A stretch of 64,000 bases of DNA from JALYLC01 sp035696365 (GTDB lineage: Bacteria > Actinomycetota > Thermoleophilia > Gaiellales > JALYLC01): positions 18,924-82,923 of the forward strand of contig DASRQS010000131.1 in assembly GCA_035696365.1 (NCBI GenBank), given 5' to 3'. The translations under genes and the position numbers were made by a program. How positions within the stretch are numbered: the stretch's first letter is position 1; each line of letters begins with the position of its first letter. A model generated the notes under the pieces. That model was not told the origin of the DNA and searched no databases. It saw nothing but the letters and a program-made list of their open reading frames with translations. This document shows, piece after piece, positions 50,484 through 57,654 of this stretch.

Positions 50484-51631
50484 GTGGGCTCGTCGCACGC
50501 CACGACGGCACCGGCGCGCACCACACTCCGCGCCACGAGCCGCTGCTCGGCGTACTCGGTGACCCCCGCCGAGAGGCGGTGCTCGCCGTCCACGAGCTCG
50601 AAGCGCCCGCTCTGGAGCTCGAGCAGACTGACGTCGCCGGGCGCGCCGGGTGCGAGCGTCCCGAGTCCGGCCGGCGCGACGGGCGCGAGGAGCCGGCCCA
50701 CCCGTGCGGTCGCCGCCTCGATCACATCGGGCAGCGACATGCCGAGGTGGAGGAGCTTGGAGAGCGTGCGCGGCAGATCGTGGACGGGCCCCGCGTGGTT
50801 ATAGGTGTGGATGTCGCTCGAAATCGTGTCCGGCGGGAAGCCCTGGTCGAGCGCCGCGCGCGCGATGCGCCAGGTGAACGACCCGGAGCCGTGCCCGATG
50901 TCGAAGAGGATGCCGCGCTCGCGGGCATCGAAGGCCTCACGCCAGACGTTTCCATCTCCGTCGAGCAGGCTGCCGTCGTTGCCGTGGAAGCAGTGCGTGA
51001 CGACATCGCCGGGTTGCATCTGCACGAGCAGCTCGGGCAGCGGCATCCCCATGTCGACCACGTGCACCATCAGCGGCAGCCCGAGGGCCCGCGCCGCCTC
51101 GAGCGCGAGGCCAACGGCCGGGCGCGGGTCGGGGCCGACCATCTGGTACCCGGCGCGCAGCTTGACGCCCACGACCACGTCGCGGTTGGCCTCGGCCACC
51201 TGCACGCACTGCTCGACCGACGCCCAGCGGATGTCCTCCAGCTCGCCGACGAGCACCGAGATCATGCCCTCGACGGCGATGTGCAGGTAGGCGTAGACGC
51301 GCGTCTGCGCCGGCTCGATGACCATCCGCCGCATGCCAGGGAACGTCTGGGCGCCCGCCGACCCGACATCCACTCCCGTCGTCGTGCCGCGGCGCAGCAG
51401 GTACGTGTCTGCGTCGATGCCGTAGTGGGACACGCCGTCGTAGACGTGCACGTGCAGGTCGATCAGCCCGGGCACCACCAGGAGGCCGCGCGCCTCGACA
51501 CGCTCGCGCCCCTCGAGATCCGCGCCGACGGCGGCGATCCGACCGTCGTCGATCGCGACGTCCGCGACGGCGTCCACTCCCGTGGCGGGACACAGCACGC
51601 GGCCACCTGCGACCACGAGGTCGTGCGTCAC
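50480..51631 (-). CDS. amidohydrolase/deacetylase family metallohydrolase
   Basis: 383 residues, of the EF_0837/AHA_3915-type deacetylase group rather than the dihydropyrimidinase group. Ligands: LIDLHVHVYDG (~57), Lys in VVVGVKLRAGY (~149), MVHVVD (~183), THCFHGN (~207) and Asp in SSDIHTYN (~265). Likely substrates are N-acyl or cyclic amino compounds. GTGA overlaps occur with the aminotransferase before and the amidohydrolase after. Confidence 0.83.
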   Translation of the reverse strand: MTHDLVVAGGRVLCPATGVDAVADVAIDDGRIAAVGADLEGRERVEARGLLVVPGLIDLHVHVYDGVSHYGIDADTYLLRRGTTTGVDVGSAGAQTFPGMRRMVIEPAQTRVYAYLHIAVEGMISVLVGELEDIRWASVEQCVQVAEANRDVVVGVKLRAGYQMVGPDPRPAVGLALEAARALGLPLMVHVVDMGMPLPELLVQMQPGDVVTHCFHGNDGSLLDGDGNVWREAFDARERGILFDIGHGSGSFTWRIARAALDQGFPPDTISSDIHTYNHAGPVHDLPRTLSKLLHLGMSLPDVIEAATARVGRLLAPVAPAGLGTLAPGAPGDVSLLELQSGRFELVDGEHRLSAGVTEYAEQRLVARSVVRAGAVVACDEPT

Positions 51632-52938
51632 GGGATGAGGCCCTCGTCCTGCAGGCGTTCCAGCGCGCGCGTGAAGGCCGCCGCCGTGTCCTCGGCCTCG
51701 GCCGGCCCATGCGCGAGCGAGAGGAGGCCGGAGCCGTGGAAGAGGTGCACGCCCTCGAGCAGCATGGCGCACTGCAGCGGGCTCAGGAGCGGTTCGGGCA
51801 CGCCGCGCTTGAGCGTCACCGGGTCGTCGGTGCGTTCGCCGAAGATGAGGCAGAACGTCGAGGACTGGCCGTACGCGAAGCCGGGCGTCGAGCGCCGCTC
51901 GAAGGCGCCGCAGAGCGCAGTGCGCAGCTCCGCGGCGACGGCGTCGGCGCGCGCGAGGCCGCTGCCGTCGGCCAGCAGGTCGAGCGTCGCCGTACCGGCG
52001 ACGGCCGCGAGGGGATGCCCGTTGTGCGTCCCGGGGTGCTCGACCTTGCCGTGCCCCTCCCGGAAGGCGAGGGCCTCCATGACCTCGGCCCGGCCGGTCA
52101 GGGCGCCGCCCGGCAGACCTCCGGCCATGATCTTGGCGAGCGCCGTCAGGTCGGGCGTGACGCCGATCACGGCCTGAGCGCCGCCCGGCGACCAGCGGAA
52201 GCCCGTCACGATCTCGTCGAACACGACGAGCGTCCCGTGCGCCCGCGCCGCGCCTGCGATCTCGGCCACGCGCTCCGGCGGAAGCGGCACCGCGCCCCAT
52301 GCGGCTCCGGTCGGCTCGAGGATCACGCAGGCCACGTCGCCGCGCGCCAGCTCGGACTCGAGCGCCCCCGCCGCGAAGGGGTCGACGACGGTGAGATCGG
52401 GATTCGGCGGCGACCCCACGGGCGCCGCGGGGTCGACCGGCAGCGCCACGCCCGGGATCGCGTCGCCGTGCCAGCCGTGGAAGTGGCCGGACAGCTTGAG
52501 CACGCGATCGCGGCCCGTGAAGCCGCGCGCGACGCGCAGCGCCAGCAGCGTCGCCTCCGTGCCGCTGGAGGTGAAGCGCACGCGCTCGGCGCTCGGCACC
52601 AGCGCCACGATGCGCTCGGCCCAGCCGGCTTCCAGCTCGCTGCTCGCACCGAGGTGCATGCCCAGGCCGGCCTGCCGCCGTACCGCCTCGACGACCGCGG
52701 GATGGGAGTGGCCCGCGACGAGTGCGCCGTGCCCCGTCACGTAGTCGATGATGCGGTGCCCGTCGAGGTCCCACTTGTGGGCGCCCTCGGCGCGCATGAC
52801 GCAGGGCGGGAACGGGCTCTGGCGGCGCGCGTCATGCGTGAGTCCGCTCGGGAAGAGCCTCAGCGCTCGCTCGTAGGCTGCCTGTGAGCGCGGGTTTGCG
52901 TGCGTGTACTCGGCCACGGTCGAGAGGACGGTGCTCAT
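51628..52938 (-). CDS. class III aminotransferase, glutamate-1-semialdehyde aminomutase-like
   Basis: A 436-residue PLP enzyme. SSGTEATLLALRVARGFT (~122-139) binds phosphate, FDEIVTGFRW (~230-239) supplies the Asp, and the PLP Lys is in ALAKIMAGGLPGG (~257). The group includes HemL and several omega-aminotransferases; the catabolic operon favours the latter. TAGCGT (52951-52946) lies 7 bases before ATG 52938. First gene of a four-gene (-) operon. Confidence 0.87.
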   Translation of the reverse strand: MSTVLSTVAEYTHANPRSQAAYERALRLFPSGLTHDARRQSPFPPCVMRAEGAHKWDLDGHRIIDYVTGHGALVAGHSHPAVVEAVRRQAGLGMHLGASSELEAGWAERIVALVPSAERVRFTSSGTEATLLALRVARGFTGRDRVLKLSGHFHGWHGDAIPGVALPVDPAAPVGSPPNPDLTVVDPFAAGALESELARGDVACVILEPTGAAWGAVPLPPERVAEIAGAARAHGTLVVFDEIVTGFRWSPGGAQAVIGVTPDLTALAKIMAGGLPGGALTGRAEVMEALAFREGHGKVEHPGTHNGHPLAAVAGTATLDLLADGSGLARADAVAAELRTALCGAFERRSTPGFAYGQSSTFCLIFGERTDDPVTLKRGVPEPLLSPLQCAMLLEGVHLFHGSGLLSLAHGPAEAEDTAAAFTRALERLQDEGLIP

Positions 52939-52984
52939 CCGGCGAACGCTACCGCGGCGCCTGCGCGCGTGTAGCGTCCCGGGC
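52939..52984. promoter_or_regulatory. 46-bp divergent promoter, aminotransferase / SDR
   Basis: TAGCGT occurs twice, reading left (52951-52946, 7 bases from ATG 52938) and right (52972-52977, 7 bases from ATG 52985). The identical elements and spacings suggest leaderless transcription both ways. Confidence 0.5.
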
Positions 52985-53779
52985 ATGGATCTCGATCTCG
53001 TGGGTCGCCGGGCGACCGTGATGGCCTCCAGCGACGGCATCGGCAAGGCAATCGCAAGCTCGCTCGCTCGCGAGGGCGTGCACGTGATGATGTGCGGGCG
53101 CGACGACGCCAAGCTCGCCGCCGCCCTGGATGAGGCGAAGGCGATCGCGGCCGAGGGCGCTCAGGTGGCGGGCGTGCGCATCGACGTGGGTACGGCGGAT
53201 GGGCCGGCTCAGCTCGTCGACGAGGCCGTAAAGGCGTTCGGGGGACTCGACATCCTGGTCACCAACACCGGCGGGCCACCGGCCGGGCCCTTGCTCTCGT
53301 TCGACGACGAGGCCTGGCAGAAGGCCTTCGAGTCGGTGTTGCTGTCGGTCGTCCGCGGGGCTCGCGCGGCGCTGCCGCACCTCGAGGCCTCGACGCAGGG
53401 GCGCATCATCTCGATCGGCTCCTCGTCGATCAAGGTCGCGCTGCCCAGCCTCGGGTTCTCCAACGTTTTCCGGCCGGGCATCCACGGCCTCGTGAAGACG
53501 CTCGCGGAGGAGCTCGGACCCAAGGGGATCACGGTCAATCTGATCGCGCCCGGCAAGATCGACACAGCGCGCGTGCGCTGGCTCGACGGCGTGCGCGCCG
53601 AGCGCAGCGGGGCGAGCGTGAGCGACATCCGCGCCTCCTCCGAGCGCGACATCCCGCTCGGTCGCTACGGCGATCCCGGCGAGCTGGCCGAGCTCGCGGT
53701 GTTCCTCAGCTCGAAGGCCGCGCGCTATATCTCCGGCACGGCGACGCTGGTCGACGGCGGCATGGTACGAGCGCTCTGA
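52985..53779 (+). CDS. atypical SDR lacking the Tyr-Lys pair
   Basis: A 264-residue SDR-fold protein. The nucleotide motif is modified (MASSDGIGKA, ~13-22) and TNTGG replaces NNAG. Where classical SDRs have YxxxK, this reads FSNVFRPGIHGL: Ser and Arg replace Tyr and Lys. The upstream Ser (SIGSSSIKV) and the C-terminal 'GTATLVDGGM' are intact. A subgroup with S-N-x-x-R exists among bacterial SDRs. Activity may be altered. An MFS gene follows by 18 bases. Confidence 0.85.
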   Translation: MDLDLVGRRATVMASSDGIGKAIASSLAREGVHVMMCGRDDAKLAAALDEAKAIAAEGAQVAGVRIDVGTADGPAQLVDEAVKAFGGLDILVTNTGGPPAGPLLSFDDEAWQKAFESVLLSVVRGARAALPHLEASTQGRIISIGSSSIKVALPSLGFSNVFRPGIHGLVKTLAEELGPKGITVNLIAPGKIDTARVRWLDGVRAERSGASVSDIRASSERDIPLGRYGDPGELAELAVFLSSKAARYISGTATLVDGGMVRAL

Positions 53780-53797
53780 GCGCGTACGGGGTCTGAG

Positions 53798-55048
53798 TTG
53801 CAGCGCGGCCTCGTCCTGCTCCTCACGGGCGAGCTGATCACCACGTCGTCGGCGCTTGCGGTGCAGACCGCGCTGGGCTGGGAGGGCTACGCCCGCAGCG
53901 GCGACCCGCTCGTGCTCGGCCTGATCGGGCTCGCCGAGTTCGTGCCCGCGCTGGTCTTCGCGCTGCCTGCCGGCCACGCCGCCGATCATCGCGACCGCCG
54001 GCTCGTGACGGCCTTCGGGCTGGCCGTGATCGCGCTTGCGACGGCGGGCATCGCCTTCGACACGGCCTCGGGCGATGGCCGCGTATGGCCGCTCTACGCG
54101 TTCGCGCTCTTCATCGGCATCGGCCAGTCCTATGCCTCGCCCGCCTACGGGCCGATGCTCGCCGCGATCGCGACCACGGAGGAGATGCCGCGCGTGATGG
54201 CGATGAACGCCACGGTCTGGCAGTTCGGCACGATCGCCGGCCCGATCGCCGCGGGGCTGCTGCACCTGCTCGGTGCGCCCGCTCCCTTCGTGGTCGCGGC
54301 CGCCGGTGCGGGACTCGGCATCGTCTTCGCACTCGCCGTTCCGGCGGCGATCGGGCGAGACCACCTCTCCGGCGAGCCGCGCAGGTCGGCCACGGTCGCC
54401 GACGCGCTCGAGGGCGTGCGCTTCATCCTGCGCACCCCGGCGATGCTCGGAACGATGTCGCTCGACCTCGTCGCGGTGCTGCTCGGAGGCGCGACGGCGC
54501 TCCTGCCGGTCTTCTCGCGCGACGTCCTGCACGTCGGTGCGCTCGGCAACGGCCTGCTGCGCGCGGCGCCGGGCGTAGGCGCCGTCGTGGTCGCGCTCGT
54601 GCTGACAGTGCGGCCCTTCAACCGCCGCGTCGGCCCGACGATGTTCTTCGCTGTCGGGGCGTTCGGCGCGTTCACCCTCGTGTTCGCGCTCTCGCGCAAC
54701 TACCTGCTCTCCCTGGCGGCGCTCGCCGGGCTGGCGGCGGCCGACATGCTGAGCGTGTTCATCCGCGCGACCCTCGCGCCGCTGCTGACGCCGCCCGAGC
54801 TGCGCGGCCGAGTGGGTGCGGTGGAGCGCGTCTTCATCGGCGGCTCGAACGAGCTGGGCGCCTTCGAGTCGGGCACGGCCGCGGCCCTCATCGGAGCCGT
54901 GCCGGCAGTCGCGATCGGCGGCATCCTGGCGATGGTTGCGGCTGCCTTCTGGGCCTGGCGCTTCCCGCAGCTGCGGGGAATCGACCGCTTCGAGGACGCG
55001 GCGGAGCTCTCGCGGCCCGTGCCCACGCAGACTGCGTTGCGTGAATGA
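53798..55048 (+). CDS. MFS transporter, EntS-like exporter family
   Basis: A 416-residue major facilitator with about 12 helices. The first loop has 'GHAADHRDRRLVTA' (motif A, D-x-x-D/R-R) and 'YGPMLAAIATTEEMPRVMAM' near residue 112 resembles EntS-type exporters. TTG start 53798, 18 bases after the atypical SDR. A partial REP-like core (GGGGTCTGA) precedes the start at 53788-53796. REP-like repeats follow the stop directly. Confidence 0.8.
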   Translation: MQRGLVLLLTGELITTSSALAVQTALGWEGYARSGDPLVLGLIGLAEFVPALVFALPAGHAADHRDRRLVTAFGLAVIALATAGIAFDTASGDGRVWPLYAFALFIGIGQSYASPAYGPMLAAIATTEEMPRVMAMNATVWQFGTIAGPIAAGLLHLLGAPAPFVVAAAGAGLGIVFALAVPAAIGRDHLSGEPRRSATVADALEGVRFILRTPAMLGTMSLDLVAVLLGGATALLPVFSRDVLHVGALGNGLLRAAPGVGAVVVALVLTVRPFNRRVGPTMFFAVGAFGAFTLVFALSRNYLLSLAALAGLAAADMLSVFIRATLAPLLTPPELRGRVGAVERVFIGGSNELGAFESGTAAALIGAVPAVAIGGILAMVAAAFWAWRFPQLRGIDRFEDAAELSRPVPTQTALRE

Positions 55049-55141
55049 ATCGGGGTCAGGCACGAATCATTCGGTGTCTGACACCGGTTCGTGCGCCGCA
55101 AGTGACATGAATAACTTGGGGTCTGACCCCAATTTATGCGC
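55049..55141. repeat. compound REP-like region, copies 6 and 7
   Basis: Three motifs follow the MFS stop: a half-site GGGGTCAGGC (55052-55061), a palindrome CGGTGTCTGACACCG (55072-55086, a variant core), and the TTGGGGTCTGACCCCAA palindrome (55116-55132). Bases 55108-55141 are an exact inverted copy of 16359-16392. The right edge supplies the TAA stop of the leftward Fae-like gene. Confidence 0.85.
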
Positions 55142-55656
55142 CGCGGTAGAAGCGGTTCCGGGCCGTCTCTCGCGACGCGATGATCTCCTGCGCCCGCTCG
55201 CGGTGGTCGAGCTGGAGGGCGTCGGCGATTGCGGCTCGCGTTGCCTCGCGATTGGCCTCGCGGACTGCTGTGTGATCGTCGCCTTCCGCATCGACGTACA
55301 CCGCTACCAGCAGCACGACGTCGTCGACGTGCTCGAGGGGGATCAGCCCTTGCTCGACCGCGTCGCACACGCCCTGGCCGATGCCGAGCTGCGCAGCACC
55401 CCAGGTGAGCAGGCCGAGGTGCTCGCTGTCGATCGTCGTCTTGTTGCGCACCACCGTCGCGGGCCGCACCAAGGTTGCCGGCGCCTAGGCACAGCAGCAG
55501 CGGCGCGTGGCCGGGCCGTACGTCCGCCATCGAGGAGGCGGCGGCGGCGGCCGTCGGCGACCCGCGGCGGCCGACAACGAGGTTGACGTGGCTGCCGTTC
55601 GGGGCACTGCCCGCCCACGCCTCTCCGAAGCGGCCGTCGACGTCGTCCAGGTTCAA
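55134..55656 (-). pseudogene. formaldehyde-activating enzyme (Fae)-like gene with a +1 frameshift
   Basis: Two frames together encode one Fae-family protein of about 173 residues. The first frame, from TTG 55656, gives 'FGEAWAGSAPNGSHVNLVVG' and RRGSP, matching the Fae active-site His and RGSP loop. The second gives 'NKTTIDSEHLGLLTWGAAQL', 'VCDAVEQGLIPLEHVDDVV' and 'REANREATRAAIADAL'. One extra base in the CC at 55473-55474 joins them; total length is 3n+1. It may be a true mutation or an assembly error. Fae couples formaldehyde to tetrahydromethanopterin. TTGA overlap with the GATase; stop supplied by a REP-like repeat. Confidence 0.75.
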
Positions 55657-56267
55657 CGGCCGTCCGCCAGCTCGAAGAACGTGCGCAGGATGCGCGCGCC
55701 GGCGGGGTTGGCGGAGCGATAGGACTCGGGATGGAACTGCGTCCCCCACCAGCCGCGCTCCTCGCTGGCGAGCGCCTGCACGCGGCAGCGGTCGGTCGTC
55801 GCCAGCAGCCGGAAGCCCGGAGGAAGCTCGAGCAGCTCGTCGGTGTGGTACTGGAACACGCGGGGATGATCGCCCGCGTTGCGCAGCAGCCCGTCGCGCT
55901 CGACGACCTCGACCTCGAGCTCCCCGATCTCGGGCTCGGCGGCGTGGTCGATGCGGGCGCCGGCGAAGCGGCCGAGCAACTGCATGCCCGCGCAGATGCC
56001 GAGCACGGGCCGCCCGCTCGCGCTCACGGCCTCTCCCAGGCGATCCAGCGCAGCAGGGTCGTGTGCGGCCCAGGGCGCCGAGGAGCCGGACAGGACGATC
56101 GTGTGCGCGTCGCTCAGGTCGCGCACATCCAGGTAGTGGACGACCTCGACCTGGCGACCCGAGGCGACCTCGAGCCGGCGGCGCAGGCGCCCGCGCCAGC
56201 GCGTCGGCCCGACCCCGAACGCGCTCGGGTGCTCGGTGTCGATCTGGACGATGGGATGCCGGGGCAC
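55653..56267 (-). CDS. class I glutamine amidotransferase-like protein
   Basis: A 204-residue stand-alone GATase1 domain with a complete triad: Cys92 in LGICAGMQLLG, His179 and Glu181 in GTQFHPES. It would hydrolyse glutamine or a gamma-glutamyl amide; no synthetase partner is adjacent. GTG 56267 has TATGCT (56279-56274) 6 bases upstream. It precedes the Fae-like gene (TTGA overlap) and diverges from the amidohydrolase-urocanase-like operon. Confidence 0.82.
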   Translation of the reverse strand: MPRHPIVQIDTEHPSAFGVGPTRWRGRLRRRLEVASGRQVEVVHYLDVRDLSDAHTIVLSGSSAPWAAHDPAALDRLGEAVSASGRPVLGICAGMQLLGRFAGARIDHAAEPEIGELEVEVVERDGLLRNAGDHPRVFQYHTDELLELPPGFRLLATTDRCRVQALASEERGWWGTQFHPESYRSANPAGARILRTFFELADGR

Positions 56268-56273
56268 GGCGCG

Positions 56274-56283
56274 AGCATAGACT
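56274..56283. promoter_or_regulatory. overlapping divergent -10 elements sharing one TA
   Basis: AGCATAGACT contains TATGCT leftward (56279-56274, 6 bases from GTG 56267) and TAGACT rightward (56278-56283, 6 bases from ATG 56290), sharing the TA at 56278-56279. This is the same layout as at 3905-3914. Only 22 bases separate the two coding regions. Confidence 0.5.
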
Positions 56284-56289
56284 CCGGCG

Positions 56290-57654
56290 ATGCTGGACCT
56301 CGTCGTGAGAGGCCGTTTCGCGTTGCCCGGAGGGCGCATCGAGGACGGTGAGATCGGCATCGCGCAGGGACGCATCGCAGCGCTGGCCGCCCCGGGAGAG
56401 CTCAGCGGCGCCGAGCGCATCGACGTTCCCGCCGGGCAGCTGATCCTGCCGGGGCACGTCGACGCGCACGTCCACACCGGCAGCGCGCCCGGCGAGGGCG
56501 TGGAGCGCGCCACGGCGTCCGCCGCCGCCGGCGGTGTGACGACGATCATCGACATGCCGTATGACGATCCCGAGCCCGCCAACAACCTCGCCCGCTTCCA
56601 GGAGAAGGCTGTCCAGGTCGAGGCCGAGGCGCTCGTGGACGTCGCGCTGTACGCCACGATCGCGCCGAGCGGCGGCCTCGGGGAGATCGCGCCGCTGCAT
56701 GCGGCGGGCGCGGCGGCCTTCAAGGCGTCGACCTTCGAGACCCATCCCGTGCGCTTCCCGCGCGTGCCGGACGGCGAGCTGCTGCTGGCGATGGAGATCT
56801 GCGCCGAGCTCGGGGCGCTCGTCTGCTTCCACCCCGAGAACGACGACATCGTCCGGCGCCTGTCGCGGAAGCTGGCCGACGAGGGGCGCAGCGACCCGAT
56901 GGCGCACGCCGACGCGCGGCCGCCCGTGGCCGAGAGCGAGGCGATCGGACGGGCGCTCGAGCTCGGGCTGGCCACCGGCTGCCGGACTCACCTCTGCCAC
57001 GTCTCGGTCGAGCGCGGCTTCGCGCTCGTCGCGCGCGCGCTCGCGGACGGCGCCCACGCGAGCGCCGAGACCTGCACGCACTACCTCGTGATGGACGAGG
57101 ACGACCTGCGCAGGCTGGGCGGCCGCGCCAAGATCAACCCGCCGCTGCGGCCGCGTGCGCAGCAGGACGCGCTCTGGAGGCTGCTCGACGCCGGCTGTGT
57201 CGACCAGGTGACCTCGGATCACGTGGGCTGGGCGCGCGAGCTGAAGGACACGCCCGACATCTTCGCTGCGCGTTCCGGCGTGCCCGGGCTCGAGACAACG
57301 CTGCCGCTGCTCTTCAGCGAGGGCGTCGTGCGTCGCGGACTGCCGCTGGGCACGCTGCTGCACGTGCTCTGCGAGGGGCCGGCGGCCCGCTATGGCCTCG
57401 CGCCGCGCAAGGGCGCGATCGCTTCGGGCGCCGACGCCGACCTGGTGATCTTCGATCCGGGCGAGCGCTGGCGCATCGACGAGCGAGAGCTCATCTGCCA
57501 TGCGGGCTGGACCCCGTACCATGGACACGATGTGACCGGGCGTGTCAAGCAGGTGCTCGTGCGCGGCAACACCGTCTTCGCAGGCGGCGAGGTGCGTGCG
57601 CGAGCCGGGGCCGGGCGTGTCGTGCGCCCCGTGCGCGAGAGGGAGGTTGGCTAG
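56290..57654 (+). CDS. cyclic amidohydrolase, allantoinase/dihydroorotase-like
   Basis: A 454-residue binuclear amidohydrolase. Ligands: HVDAHVHTG (~56), Lys in AAFKASTFE (~144), VCFHPEN (~180), LCHVSV (~236) and TSDHVGW (~312). It lies directly before the urocanase-like gene (1-base TAGTG overlap). A ring-opening step on an imidazolone or hydantoin product of that enzyme is plausible. It is not HutI-like in sequence pattern. Confidence 0.85.
   Translation: MLDLVVRGRFALPGGRIEDGEIGIAQGRIAALAAPGELSGAERIDVPAGQLILPGHVDAHVHTGSAPGEGVERATASAAAGGVTTIIDMPYDDPEPANNLARFQEKAVQVEAEALVDVALYATIAPSGGLGEIAPLHAAGAAAFKASTFETHPVRFPRVPDGELLLAMEICAELGALVCFHPENDDIVRRLSRKLADEGRSDPMAHADARPPVAESEAIGRALELGLATGCRTHLCHVSVERGFALVARALADGAHASAETCTHYLVMDEDDLRRLGGRAKINPPLRPRAQQDALWRLLDAGCVDQVTSDHVGWARELKDTPDIFAARSGVPGLETTLPLLFSEGVVRRGLPLGTLLHVLCEGPAARYGLAPRKGAIASGADADLVIFDPGERWRIDERELICHAGWTPYHGHDVTGRVKQVLVRGNTVFAGGEVRARAGAGRVVRPVREREVG

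Noticed and set aside
55470..55480. Programmed ribosomal frameshift in the Fae-like gene
   Set aside because: No slippery heptamer or obvious downstream structure is visible; mutation or assembly error is simpler.
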